Shown: positions 9,338 through 18,094, numbered from the stretch's first letter. The stretch: DNA of 23,662 nt from an uncultured Collinsella sp. (GCA_900546825.1 UREE01000028.1:1-23662), one strand, 5' to 3'. Numbers and translations are program-made. Notes: generated by a model from the sequence alone, not told the origin.

Positions 9338-9376
9338 GTGATGAGCTCCGATGCGGGTTCGTGTTCTGACTGAACG

Positions 9377-9382
9377 ATTTTA
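9377..9382 (-). promoter_or_regulatory. Possible -10 element for dnaE
   Basis: TAAAAT on the minus strand lies 40 bases before the dnaE start. No good -35 hexamer is at the standard distance (the nearest, TTCGGG, is 19 bases away), so this is a weak assignment. Confidence 0.3.
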
Positions 9383-9430
9383 CCCCACGGCACGGACAGC
9401 GCCCGAACCTAGCCAAACCCACACGGCTCC

Positions 9431-9509
9431 TATTGAGTTGCGGTGAAATGCGGACTGTTTGGCGGCTTTTTTGGCCAAAACAGTCCGTATTCCACCGCAA
9501 GTTATTGAG
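9431..9509. repeat. Long imperfect palindrome with flanking 7-bp direct repeat between addA and dnaE
   Basis: Arms 9438-9460 and 9478-9500 are 23 bases each and match at 21 positions; both differences are transitions. The 17-base loop contains TTTTTT. The palindrome is bracketed by TATTGAG at 9431-9437 and again at 9503-9509, which resembles a target-site duplication. No U-tract follows the hairpin on the minus strand, so it is not a standard terminator for addA. It could be a REP/MITE-like element; the copy number in the genome is unknown to me. Confidence 0.75.
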
Positions 9510-9511
9510 GG

Positions 9512-12500
9512 CTAGAAGTTGTAGGTGACTACTTGAGGTTCGGCGGGGTCGACGAAGATGGCTGGATTCGCCTGCTCAACGCGGACGAACTTGACGGTCA
9601 CGGCCTCAAAGCCCGCCTTGTGCAACACATCGGCGTAGACGCGCGCCTGCAGGGCGTGCTTCTCCTGCAGCTGTTCCGGCGTCTCGTCCGGTGTGCCGCC
9701 CGTCTTGTAGTCGATGACCAGCGCGCGTGACGAATCCGCCGGGTTCGTCGCCAAAGCGTCGATGGCGCCCTCGGCATATGCACCATAGCGAGCGATGTCC
9801 TCGTCCTCGCAGCCCAGCGAAAAGAACGGCACCTCGGCGCGAACGCACGGCCACGCGAGCAGGTCGGCACGAACAGCCGACTTGAGCCAGCGGTCCAGAG
9901 CAACGTCGAAGCGTTCGCGCTGCTCCGGCGTCAGGTGCCACAGACGCGCCAGTGCATCGGCACGCTCAGCGGGCAGCGCATCGGCACCCATCTCGATCAG
10001 CCACTGGCAGGCAGCATGGAAGGCCGAGCCCAGCGCCATGGGATTGCCGGTGGGCTCGACAGCAGCCACGTCCGTATCCGTCATCTCCGAGCCATCCGAC
10101 TCCGCATCATCGCCAGCCTCGTCCATGGGAACACGCGTCTCGGCGGCACGGTCCTCGGCCTCGGCATGGAGCGCCGCGGCGATCGACGAATAGCTGTACG
10201 AATCACGCGCCGGATACGAGCAGGTGCCCATGCGCACGCCCACCGTCTGGGGATACACGAGCTCAAACGAATCGGGCTCGGGGTCGGCGGGGCCGGGCGC
10301 GACCGGGCGATCGGCGGCAGCATCGGCACCCTCCGCCTCCGCATCACCGCGAACGAGCCTACCCTCGGCATCCAGTGAAGCGTTGGCCTCAAACGCCTGC
10401 TCGCCAAACGTAAAGTCCGCCAGCGAGATAAGCTCGTAGTCGCCCGGCTTGGAGTTGTCGAACACCAGGCGGTCGGCATCGAGCTGCGGCATGTCCAAGC
10501 CGTCCGTCGGCAGAATACGGCGCAGCACGTCGTAAGTCAGATCGGTCTCGACGTCGAAGGTCGGCGCGCACAGCTTGCCGCGGCTCACGCCGGCATCCAT
10601 CGCCAAGATCACCAGCTCACGCGCTCGCGTCATGGCGACATAGAGCAAACGAGCCCGCTCCTCGAGCGAAAGCTGCAGGTCGTCGTTGCGCAGGCGAGCA
10701 AATGCCTCGGCGGGAGAACCCGTCGCACAGACGTCCTCCATGAGCTCCGGCGGCAGCCACAGCGACGTACCCTTGCCCTTAAACGCATGCTCAAACTGCT
10801 TTTTGACGTCGTCGCCCTTCACGAACGTGCCGTCCGCGAGTTTAACGCCGTCGAAGCGTGCCGGCAGCGCCACGACCTGCGCTCCGCCCTCGACACGCCC
10901 CATCTGAGCCGCACCGGACGATTTGCGCACGCCAAAACACTCGGCAACCGCCACGACCGGATACTCCAGACCCTTGGACGCATGCACCGTCATGATGCGC
11001 ACCGCGCCGTCGCCCTCCTCGTTGAGCGCGCCCGGGGCCTCCTTGCCCGCCAAGAAGCGGTCGAAGGCGAGCGCGATGGAGCGCGGAGAATTGCCGAGCT
11101 CGGCCTCTGCCTCGGCCACGGCGTCGAGCGCCTTGAGCACGTTGGCGGCGATGGCCTTGCCCTCGGGGCCACGCTGCGCCAGACGCACGAACCAGCCGGA
11201 GGCATTGACCACGTCGCGCGCGATGGCGGCGAACGAATCGCGTCCCACGCGACGAAGCGCGTAGCGCAGCACCTCGCGGGCGCGCGTTACGAGCGGCAAG
11301 CCCTGCAAACCCGGCACATCGGAATCGCTCATGATGCCCGCATCGATGTTGCGACGCGACGTCTCGCCCGTTTGCTCGTCGAGTTTGGTCGCCAGCGCCA
11401 GGAACTCCTGGGCGCCGAGTGCAAACATCGGCGAGGCCAGCAGTGGCATAAAACCCTGCGCCGTATCGGCCGGATTGGCAAGCGCGCACACCAGGGCGCG
11501 CACCGTCTGCACCTCGGCAGCTTGGGCAAAGACTGAGCCGCCCGCGATGACGCAGTCGAGCCCCTGGTCGCGAAACGCCTGTGCGTAGACATCGGCATTG
11601 GTCATGCGCCCCAGCAGCAGTACCATGCTGCCCTGGGGCTGTTTTTTATCGGCAAGCGCGCGGAAACGTTCGGCAATCGCACGAGCTTTCGCCTGCGTTC
11701 GCTCCTGTGTGCTGCCACCGGCAACGAAGACCGCCTGGCGGCGCGATGCCTTTGCCTTGAGCTTGTCCTTGCGTTTGTCGCTCGGTTCAAGATCCAAGAA
11801 CCCCTGCATCAAACCACCGGTGTCGCCGTCAAAGACGCGTGCCACATAGCGCAGCACCTCGTCGTGGCTGCGGAAGTTGCGCACAAGTTTGACGAGCTCG
11901 CCGGCGGGGGCATCGGATGCGGCAGCCGTCTCGGGCGCAGCAGAGGAGCCCACTTTGCGCTCCTGGCGGCGGAAGACCTCAACCTCGGCGCCACGGAAGC
12001 GGTAGATCGACTGCTGCGCATCGCCCACGGTACACAGCGCACGCTCACCCGCGCCGGTCAGGTAACGGATCAGGTCAACCTGCATCTGGTCGGTATCCTG
12101 GAACTCATCGATCATGACCATCTTAAAGCGGCCCTCATAGGCTGCTCGAATAGCCGGGTAGTCGCGCAGCGCCTCGTACGCCATGCGCAGCAGGTCGTTG
12201 TTATCGAGGGCAGACTGGCCGGCCTTCAGTGCGCGGTACTCAGCCTCTACAGAGCGGGCCAAGTCCACCAGTGCATCGAGCGCCGGGCCACCGCAGGCAA
12301 GCACGATATTGATAAATGCATCGGCGGCCTCGGCCTTGAGCAGCTCGACCTGCTCCTTGGGGAACGCCTTGCTCGCCCGCGGCATGGTGCACGACATCAT
12401 GAGCCGCGCCGCATCCTCCATGGTTTTACCGCTCGCCTCAAACGCGTCGATGGCGTCGAGTGCCACTTGTGCCTTCTCGGTCGCGGCCTTGCTCGCACCC

Positions 12501-13147
12501 AACGCCGCGCGATAGGCGTCGGCAAGCGCCGAAGTGTCAGCCTGGCCGCGCGCCACGCACACATCGTCCATGCCGCCCGGCAACTGGCTCGAGAGCTCCA
12601 GCAGGTCGCGTACCAGACCCTTGATGGTCGTGCCGGCGCCAAAGGGGCCGCCCTCGCCCGCCATGGGATACCAGGCGTAGAGGGCCTTGAGCGATGCCGC
12701 GAGCTCGGGGGCGGCATCGGGTGCCGTCGCGCGACCCAGCACATGCTCAACAGCCTGGTCCATAAGCTCGTCGGTATCGATGAGCACCGTGAACTCGGGA
12801 TCGATGCCCAGCTCCAACGCGTGCGCGCGCAGGATACGCGAGCACATGCCGTGAATGGTCGAGATCCATGCGTCGTCGACGGTCAGGGCCTCCTCGTCCA
12901 TGCCCTCGTCGATGAGCGCGCGGCGCACGCGGTCACGGATCTCGGCCGCGGCATCTTTGGTAAAGGTAATGGCGAGCACCTGGTCCAGATGCTCAACGAA
13001 CGGACCGGATTCGGGCGAGAGCGCGTAGACGATGCGGCGCGTGAGGGTAAAGGTCTTGCCCGAACCGGCGCCCGCCGAGACAAACAGCGGACGGTCGAGC
13101 GTCTTGACGATCTGCAGCTGTTGCGGCATCAAGGTCGAAAGATCCAT
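9512..13147 (-). CDS. addA: ATP-dependent helicase/nuclease subunit A (AddA), UvrD-like helicase with RecB-type nuclease domain
   Basis: A 1211-residue subunit of the AddAB helicase-nuclease, which resects double-strand breaks for RecA-dependent repair. Residues 25-32 are the Walker A motif AGAGSGKT in a UvrD-like N-terminus (PQQLQIVKTLDRPLFVSAG). Walker B and the Q/D box lie near 346 as VMIDEFQDTDQMQVDLIR. GAVRIMTVHASKGLEYPVV is the typical UvrD-type motif before the last helicase motif, and EERARLLYVAMTRARELV is motif VI. The C-terminus has the RecB-family nuclease signature: GAIDAL, then VIDYKTGG near 1145, then LQARVYADVL (the QxxxY motif). Between helicase and nuclease is an acidic, low-complexity linker (about 930-1040). 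The gene begins 3 bases after the addB stop, with AGGAGG inside the end of addB, so translation is probably linked to addB. Confidence 0.95.
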   Translation of the reverse strand: MDLSTLMPQQLQIVKTLDRPLFVSAGAGSGKTFTLTRRIVYALSPESGPFVEHLDQVLAITFTKDAAAEIRDRVRRALIDEGMDEEALTVDDAWISTIHGMCSRILRAHALELGIDPEFTVLIDTDELMDQAVEHVLGRATAPDAAPELAASLKALYAWYPMAGEGGPFGAGTTIKGLVRDLLELSSQLPGGMDDVCVARGQADTSALADAYRAALGASKAATEKAQVALDAIDAFEASGKTMEDAARLMMSCTMPRASKAFPKEQVELLKAEAADAFINIVLACGGPALDALVDLARSVEAEYRALKAGQSALDNNDLLRMAYEALRDYPAIRAAYEGRFKMVMIDEFQDTDQMQVDLIRYLTGAGERALCTVGDAQQSIYRFRGAEVEVFRRQERKVGSSAAPETAAASDAPAGELVKLVRNFRSHDEVLRYVARVFDGDTGGLMQGFLDLEPSDKRKDKLKAKASRRQAVFVAGGSTQERTQAKARAIAERFRALADKKQPQGSMVLLLGRMTNADVYAQAFRDQGLDCVIAGGSVFAQAAEVQTVRALVCALANPADTAQGFMPLLASPMFALGAQEFLALATKLDEQTGETSRRNIDAGIMSDSDVPGLQGLPLVTRAREVLRYALRRVGRDSFAAIARDVVNASGWFVRLAQRGPEGKAIAANVLKALDAVAEAEAELGNSPRSIALAFDRFLAGKEAPGALNEEGDGAVRIMTVHASKGLEYPVVAVAECFGVRKSSGAAQMGRVEGGAQVVALPARFDGVKLADGTFVKGDDVKKQFEHAFKGKGTSLWLPPELMEDVCATGSPAEAFARLRNDDLQLSLEERARLLYVAMTRARELVILAMDAGVSRGKLCAPTFDVETDLTYDVLRRILPTDGLDMPQLDADRLVFDNSKPGDYELISLADFTFGEQAFEANASLDAEGRLVRGDAEAEGADAAADRPVAPGPADPEPDSFELVYPQTVGVRMGTCSYPARDSYSYSSIAAALHAEAEDRAAETRVPMDEAGDDAESDGSEMTDTDVAAVEPTGNPMALGSAFHAACQWLIEMGADALPAERADALARLWHLTPEQRERFDVALDRWLKSAVRADLLAWPCVRAEVPFFSLGCEDEDIARYGAYAEGAIDALATNPADSSRALVIDYKTGGTPDETPEQLQEKHALQARVYADVLHKAGFEAVTVKFVRVEQANPAIFVDPAEPQVVTYNF

Positions 13148-13150
13148 GGT

Positions 13151-16100
13151 CTACACGTCCCTCCTTACAAACGTTCCTTCATGGTTATACGAGCAGCGCG
13201 CATGCGCGGCCTGCGTCGACGCCGGGTCGACAGCAGCCACGTTGCCCGCCTCGAGTTCGCGCAGGCGCTCGGCGATACCGGTCTCCACGCGATCGAGCAG
13301 CGCATCGAAGTCCATGTTGCCGCCCTCGCCGGGAAAGCCCTTCTTAAGCCCCGGGATGCGACCGTCGCCGCGCTCTTCCTCGAGCAGCTCAGCGCTCGCG
13401 GCACCGCGCAACGCCGGCTTGCCGCCCTTGGTCGAAAAGTAGAGCGCCGCGCGGGTGTCCAAATCCAGCGCCCGGCGCATGGCCTGGGCGTAGATGAGCG
13501 TTTGGGTATGTGGCGGTAGCCACCGCGGGTCGTCGATGGCAGCCTCACCCGATTCCTCGTCGCGCACCGTAGGGTCGGCGAGTTTAAACTCCTCAACGCC
13601 CGTGCGATGCTTGTAGTCGATTACCACGGCGCGATTCTCGGCGTCCACGTCCACACGGTCGATGCGCCCGCCAAGCGGCCAGCCGGCATACTCAACGTTA
13701 AGATCGTTAAAGGCAAACTCCAGGTAGCGCGGAGCAAAGGGGGCCAGCGCCTCGGCTTCATAGGCAAGCACGCCCTCCAGCTGCGGCAGAATCTCGGCCA
13801 CCTGGCGCTCCTCCACCGGAGAGAGCGGCACGAGCGGGCCCTCGTTGCCACGCTTGGAGGCATGCTCGGCCAAGGTCTCGTCAAAGACCTCGCGCAGCAG
13901 CTCCTGAGCACGTGGCAGATTCTCGGGCGTCACGCGTTCCATGCCCTCCTGGGGCAGACGGGCGTGCAGGTGCTCCAACACGTCGTGGACAAAGTTGCCC
14001 TTCTCCATATTGCCAAAGCCGGCGTCAATCGACTGGGGCTTCACGCGGTACGAGACGAACCAGCATAGTGGGCAGGTCGAATAGGCCTCGATCTGCGAGG
14101 CAGACGTCAGGCGCGGCACCAGCGGTGCATCCTCGCCCTCGCCATCGCGACGGCGCAGGACCAAATACGGCACGGCCTCGGCACTCAGATGCTGAGGGGC
14201 TTCACAGGTCACGCGCTCGCGCTTGAGACCTTCGCCTGCCGCGGGATCGAAGTCCCTTACGATATCGCCCTCACCCACGCACTTCGCCTTGTCGGCGTCA
14301 GCGGCCTTAGCGTCACCAGTGGCCTTAGCATCGTCAGCGGCCTTAGCATCGTCAGCGGCCCTAGCATCGTCAGCGGCCTTGTCGGCGTCAGCGGCCTCGG
14401 CATGCGCCCGCAACTCGGTCCACACGGCCGCCGGATAGCACTCGCGCGCCTGACGATCGTGGGTCACACGGGCGAGCGTAACCGGACCGCGCGCGGCCTG
14501 CATCGCGCGGCCAAAGCGTGCGCGCAGCAAGGCCGCAGGCTCAAGCGTCACGCCCTCGCGACCGAGGCTCGCCGTCAGCGTGGTCAGCGGCCCCTCTTCG
14601 TGTGAGAGCGGATAGCTGTCCATCGTAGCTGCCGGGGCGCAGAGCCGCCGCATCGGCAAGCGAAGCAAAGCGAACCTGGGCACGTGGCGCACGGTCAACC
14701 TCGTAGGTCTCGTAATCGTAGGCGGTGCTACGCTTGTCCACCTTGGTGCGAATGCCATCGAGCACGGGCACGGTCGCGGCCTGCGACACGTCGAGCGCGC
14801 GAGCATCGTTCATAAGGATGTCGATCGCGTGGCGCAGCAGGGCCACCTCCGCCTGGCGACGGGCCTGACCGTCGAGACCACCAAGCGCGCGATCGGGCAG
14901 TACCTCGGCAACGGCAAGCATGGCCTTGAGCGCCGTCACGGGCTTGTCGCGCCACAGCGCCTGGAACACGTCCGAGACCACGCACGGCACGTTCTTAAAC
15001 CAGTTCTCGTCGCTCGCCGCTTTACGCGCGCCCCTCACCTGGCCCTGCACGCTCTGCAGCAGGCTCTTGACGCCCGCAGTGGTCTTGCTGCGCGACAGTC
15101 GCATATTCTTGTCGAACGTGCGCGCGCTGGCGGCGTCGGCACCCGAAAGTGGGCTGTAAATCCAGTCGGTAAGCTCCGGAGCGGGCCACCACTCAGTCTT
15201 AGAAGCTGCCCCTTCGTCGGCGGCCTTCATACGCTCGATCAGGTTGGCGAGCGCCGTGAACTGCCTGCCCGCAATGGATTGGGAAAACGCCGTGAACTCG
15301 GCCGTCTCGGCAGCAACGTGGCGCGCCGCCAAACGAGCGGCAAGCTCGCCGAACAGCTGGGGTGCCCGGGCAGAAACAACGAGCACGCGTACGGGGTCGG
15401 CGGGTGTTGCAGCAGCTTTATCGTCCTTGGACTCCTTGTGCGCTTTCACCAACTTATCGATGACGCCCGCATAAGCATGGGCACGGGCATGGGGGCCGGC
15501 GACCTCAATAAAGGCAGGCTGAGCAGCGGACTTGAAGGCAGTCTGGGGCGCGGCGGCGCCCTCCCCCAGCGGCGCGATCTCAAACAGCACACCGCGGACA
15601 TCAAATGCCGCGGCAAGCTCCTCGCGCATCGCCGCTTGCTCGCGGGCAAGCAGCACGACAACCTCTCCCCCGTTGTTTGCCACGGCGGACAGCAGCTCGA
15701 GCAGGCTATACGTAAATGACGTGACGCCGCGCACGCAAACGGCGCGGGCGCACCCCGGCAGGTTGTCGGCCAAAGCGCCGGCCATAATGTCAGCCGCCTC
15801 GCAGGGCTCGACCATGTCTCGACGGTCCAAGCCGCTCGCATAGGCGCACAAAAGTTCAAACACGCGAGCCTCGGCGTCGCTTCTGGGCTTGGGCTTGCAA
15901 ACGTTGTCGCAGCAACGCTCGGTGCCTGTCCCTGCCACACCCGGCAGCACATCGCGAGCCATACGCGCGAGCATACGCACCGTGCCCTGGCTGCGCGAAA
16001 GCGGCTGCAGGTCGGCGTCGTCGAGGCGCGCTACCATGTCCGAAAACAGCATCCGGCGCTGCAGGTTGTCGACGAAACCGCGCCCGTCGCCCAAAAGCTC

Positions 16101-16313
16101 CCAAAGCGAGCGAAGCCACGATGTAGGCGTCTTGTAGTCAATACCCAGCGAAACGCCGGCTTCCGCCGCATCATGACGGCACAGGTCGAGCTCGGCAAAC
16201 GTTGGCGCCAGCAGCACGGCACGCCCGTGGCGGGCAATAAGGTCGGCAAGCAGCGCCGCCTCGGCATCGCTCAAATCCGCGCCGGCGTTGGTGGTATAGA
16301 TTCGAACAGGCAT
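13151..16313 (-). pseudogene. addB: AddB-like helicase/nuclease subunit B, interrupted by a frameshift
   Basis: Two overlapping minus-strand frames together make one AddB of about 1050 residues. The first (ATG 16313, stop at 14541) opens MPVRIYTTNAGADLSD and has AVLLAPTFAELDLC; I see no canonical Walker A. It follows the family as far as ALRPGSYDG and then turns into arginine/glycine-rich nonsense. The second frame becomes AddB-like at DSYPLSHEEGPLTTL (from about 14620) and runs to 13151. The junction at about 14611-14630 needs an extra 3n+1 or missing 3n+2 bases and has no homopolymer. The C-terminal half holds the RecB-type nuclease (GGRIDRVDVD, VVIDYKHRTG, TQTLIYAQAM) and cysteines in STCPLCWF and ARCSY, possibly part of an iron-sulfur site. 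AddB normally partners AddA. Either the gene is inactive or there is an assembly error. The GGAGG 3 bases before the ATG is unusually close. Confidence 0.8.
14289..14396. repeat. Six tandem 18-bp units inside addB encoding AADDAK-type repeats
   Basis: Six consecutive 18-base units starting at 14289, 14307, 14325, 14343, 14361 and 14379. The third and fourth are identical and the fifth differs by one base. On the minus strand they encode six hexapeptides (AADADK, AADDAR, AADDAK twice, ATGDAK, AADADK), a charged, probably helical linker before the nuclease half. The length is a multiple of 3, so copy-number change would not alter the frame. There are no spacers, so this is not a CRISPR. Confidence 0.92.
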
Positions 16314-16395
16314 GGTCCTCCACTCAAACCGTTCGCAATATTCAATGCTTCCATCCTACCCGCCCGCGCGGACAGATTTGCCCCACGCCAACAGA

Positions 16396-16484
16396 TTTGA
16401 CCCCTTGGAGACGGAGGAAAATGGATCACCGAGGAGGTCAGTCTAGCCCAGTGATCCGTTTTCCTCCGTCTCCAAGGGATCAAA
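16396..16484. repeat. Very long palindrome (34-base arms) upstream of addB
   Basis: Arms 16396-16429 and 16451-16484 match at 32 of 34 positions, with a 21-base loop. The arm contains TTGGAGACGGAGGAAAATGG. Both mismatches are C/T transitions, so G-U pairing would keep one RNA strand fully paired. Just upstream, ACAGATTTG followed by CCCC occurs twice (16372-16384 and 16391-16404), the second overlapping the arm. It sits between the YerC-like gene and addB. The right arm's A-rich end also supplies the U-tract of the adjacent minus-strand terminator. This resembles a REP/REPIN-type mobile palindrome. Confidence 0.85.
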
Positions 16485-16506
16485 AAACCGCCCCCGGAGG
16501 GACGGT
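16481..16506 (-). terminator. Rho-independent terminator of the YerC-like gene
   Basis: On the minus strand ACCGTCCC (16506-16499) pairs with GGGGCGGT (16494-16487) across a 4-base loop, with one G-U pair, and is followed by TTTTTTG. It lies about 28 bases after the stop of the 16534-16833 gene and separates it from addB. Confidence 0.8.
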
Positions 16507-16533
16507 TCTTCGTAATTCATTGTTGTCGCTGGC

Positions 16534-16833
16534 CTACTCGCCATCCTCCAGCTTGATGAGGATCTTGCGATAGCCGCCGTACTCGCCGTTCAGCGCCTTT
16601 GAAACGCGGCTCACCGTAGTGGACGAAGCGCCGGTGCGGGCCTGAACCTCAACATAAGGCTCGCCCTCATCCAGATAACGCGCAACCTGCAGACGTTGCG
16701 AAAGATCGCAGATCTCGCGCGGCGTGCAGATATCGGTCAAAAACGCCTGGATATCCTTCTCGTCATCCAAAAGACTAAATGCGTGGACCAGCTGCTTGAC
16801 ATCAGGCTTGTCAAACATGTTCTCGATATTCAT
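16534..16833 (-). CDS. YerC/YecD family TrpR-related DNA-binding protein
   Basis: A 99-residue cytoplasmic protein of the YerC/YecD branch of the TrpR superfamily, small helix-turn-helix proteins whose targets are mostly unknown. Diagnostic segments are DICTPREICDLSQRLQVARY (34-53), a first helix pair like that of TrpR, and TGASSTTVSRVSKALN (67-82), the recognition helix with the family's GAS-(T/S)-T-x-SR pattern. The length equals the usual 90-105 residues. The start at 16833 has only a poor ribosome binding site (GGCGGTGATCG). It is a single gene with its own terminator, and the two inverted repeats in its upstream region are possible self-binding sites, though I have no direct evidence for this. 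Confidence 0.93.
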   Translation of the reverse strand: MNIENMFDKPDVKQLVHAFSLLDDEKDIQAFLTDICTPREICDLSQRLQVARYLDEGEPYVEVQARTGASSTTVSRVSKALNGEYGGYRKILIKLEDGE

Positions 16834-17157
16834 CGATCACCGCCAAACCCGCCATAAGGCATCGAAGTTGATACTGACATCGGGCATCGTTCGCCCGTTC
16901 TATGCAATAGGGCAACGCCTGTGGCTTTTGCCCGTAGCAGTGTAGCACACCACCAAACTAAAGCGACAAGACTCTCTGCCAGCGGCGCGTTTTTCAGGAC
17001 GAACGCCGTTTTGAAACCGAATGCGCACGTAAGCTCCACGAATATCTGAGACAATGGGCGGCCGAACAAGGCGGCACACCCGAGCGGCCGTCCAAGCCGC
17101 CGCAGCAAACCGCTTCACGCGACACCGACGCACCCTGCGCAAGAAAGGATTCACACC
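16834..17157. other. Intergenic region between two divergent genes, with two small hairpins
   Basis: No gene is seen in these 324 bases. For the minus-strand regulator, TACACT with TTGTCG 19 bases upstream is a weak promoter candidate. CGGGC/GCCCG (16882-16898) and GGGCAA with TTGCCC (16911-16934, with an inner GCC/GGC pair) are inverted repeats that could be hairpins or operators. For the plus-strand gene, GACAAT near 17051 is a weak -10 candidate without a good -35. Confidence 0.4.
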
Positions 17158-17523
17158 ATGCGCTTTATGCTTAACTGGCTCTTTACCTCGATCGCCATCG
17201 CGATTGCCACGTTCCTCGTCCCCGGCATCCAGCCCTTCGGTTTTGCCGAGGCCTGGGTCTGTTTCGCCTTCGTGGGACTGTTCCTGAACATCGTCGATTC
17301 GCTCGTCAAGCCGTTTCTGACGGTTATCTCGCTGCCGCTCACGATCATTACGCTGGGTATTTTTCAGCTCGTAGTCAACAGCTTTATGCTCGAGCTGGCC
17401 AGCTATCTGTCGGTCAATCTGCTGGGCGCGGGTATCTCCATCGCCAGCTTTGAATCGGCCTTTATGGGCAGCATCCTGGTGTCCATCATGCGCAGCATCC
17501 TCGACAGCATCGCCGAGGGCTAA
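17158..17523 (+). CDS. Phage holin family 4-superfamily membrane protein
   Basis: A 121-residue, strongly hydrophobic protein of the widespread phage_holin_4_2 family (YvlD-like), found in ordinary bacterial chromosomes and not usually a phage holin. Four membrane segments can be placed at about 4-24, 30-50, 55-85 and 97-116. Family features are the N-terminal FMLNWLFTSIAIAIATFLVPGI, the NIVDSLVKPFLTVISLPLTI segment with Pro and Lys between helices, and TLGIFQLVVNSFML. The function is unknown; some relatives are linked to envelope stress. AAAGGA lies 9 bases before the ATG. The gene stands alone, followed by a strong terminator, and no phage genes are nearby. Confidence 0.9.
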   Translation: MRFMLNWLFTSIAIAIATFLVPGIQPFGFAEAWVCFAFVGLFLNIVDSLVKPFLTVISLPLTIITLGIFQLVVNSFMLELASYLSVNLLGAGISIASFESAFMGSILVSIMRSILDSIAEG

Positions 17524-17563
17524 AACGGCCATTCCGGCCGCGCCCGTCTCAACAGCCCAAAAC

Positions 17564-17603
17564 GAAGGCCGCCCATCGCAAAAATGGGCGGCCTTCTTAT
17601 TTG
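17564..17603 (+). terminator. Strong rho-independent terminator, possibly bidirectional
   Basis: A perfect 13-bp stem (17564-17576 with 17584-17596, GAAGGCCGCCCAT in the left arm), 7-base loop, followed by TTATTT. It lies 40 bases after the holin-family gene. On the other strand the stem is followed by TTCGTTTT, so it could also stop transcription of the convergent Rrf2 gene. Confidence 0.88.
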
Positions 17604-17627
17604 CCAAGTCTCAAAGGGCGAGAGAAT

Positions 17628-17658
17628 CTGCCATTTCCACTCCGTCCCCAAATGGCAG
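17628..17658. repeat. 9-bp inverted repeat with GGGGACGGAG-type loop downstream of the Rrf2 gene
   Basis: CTGCCATTT (17628-17636) and AAATGGCAG (17650-17658) form a perfect 9-bp stem around a 13-base loop, 8 bases past the Rrf2 stop. No U-tract follows on the minus strand. The loop and right side read TTTGGGGACGGAGTGGAAAT on the minus strand, which resembles the arm of the 16396-16484 palindrome. Confidence 0.7.
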
Positions 17659-17665
17659 GTGTGGG

Positions 17666-18094
17666 TTAGATGACGTAATCGTAGCCTTCGTTGGGAGCGA
17701 CAAGTTGATCGAGCGTCACACCGTCGAGGTAGTCGTTGATAAGCTTGTCCAGGTTCTTCCACACGTCGAGCGTGGGGCACTCGTCAGAGCGCGAACAACC
17801 CTTGCAGTCGCCATCCAGGCAGGCGACCGGCGCCAGGCTGCCCTCGGTCAGGCGCAAGATCTCGCCCACCGTGTACTGCTCGGGCGGGCGCGTGAGCACA
17901 TAGCCGCCGCCCTTGCCGCGCATGCCCGAGAGCATGTTGGCGCGCACGAGCGTAGCCAGAATATTCTCGAGGTACTTCTCCGAAATACCCTGACGCGCCG
18001 CAATCTCTTTAAGCGGGATACGGCCTGTCGCCTGGTGCTCGGCCAGGTCGACCATAACGCGCAGGGCATATCTGCCCTTTGTGGAAACCAACAT
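17666..18094 (-). CDS. Rrf2 family transcriptional regulator, IscR-like cysteine cluster
   Basis: A 142-residue winged-helix regulator. It opens MLVSTKGRYALRVMVDLA, the Rrf2 signature, with the recognition helix in ISEKYLENILATLVRANM (37-54) and the wing in GMRGKGGGYVLTR (57-69). Four cysteines lie at 92, 97, 100 and 106, in the place where IscR binds a [2Fe-2S] cluster (three Cys and a His there), so sensing of iron-sulfur or redox status is likely. The cysteine-metabolism regulator CymR, another Rrf2 protein, lacks this cluster. It is divergent from cysK across 253 bases, so regulation of cysK and of itself is a reasonable inference. AAGG lies 11 bases before the ATG at 18094. Confidence 0.93.
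   Translation of the reverse strand: MLVSTKGRYALRVMVDLAEHQATGRIPLKEIAARQGISEKYLENILATLVRANMLSGMRGKGGGYVLTRPPEQYTVGEILRLTEGSLAPVACLDGDCKGCSRSDECPTLDVWKNLDKLINDYLDGVTLDQLVAPNEGYDYVI

Noticed and set aside
7706..9373. Plus-strand open frame of 555 codons
   Set aside because: Fully antisense to dnaE, whose frame and motifs are certain; Val/Leu/His/Gly-rich shadow.
11864..13519. Plus-strand open frame of 551 codons
   Set aside because: Antisense to addA and the end of addB; no recognisable motif and biased composition.
14289..14396. CRISPR-like repeat array
   Set aside because: Units are directly tandem without spacers and code for an in-frame peptide repeat.
14541..14640. Programmed frameshift in addB
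   Set aside because: No slippery heptamer or internal ribosome binding site is visible at the junction, and part of the expected protein appears missing, so a mutation or assembly error is simpler.
17158..17523. Prophage holin or prophage remnant
   Set aside because: The family name is historical; no lysis, structural or integrase genes are nearby and such genes are common in bacterial chromosomes.
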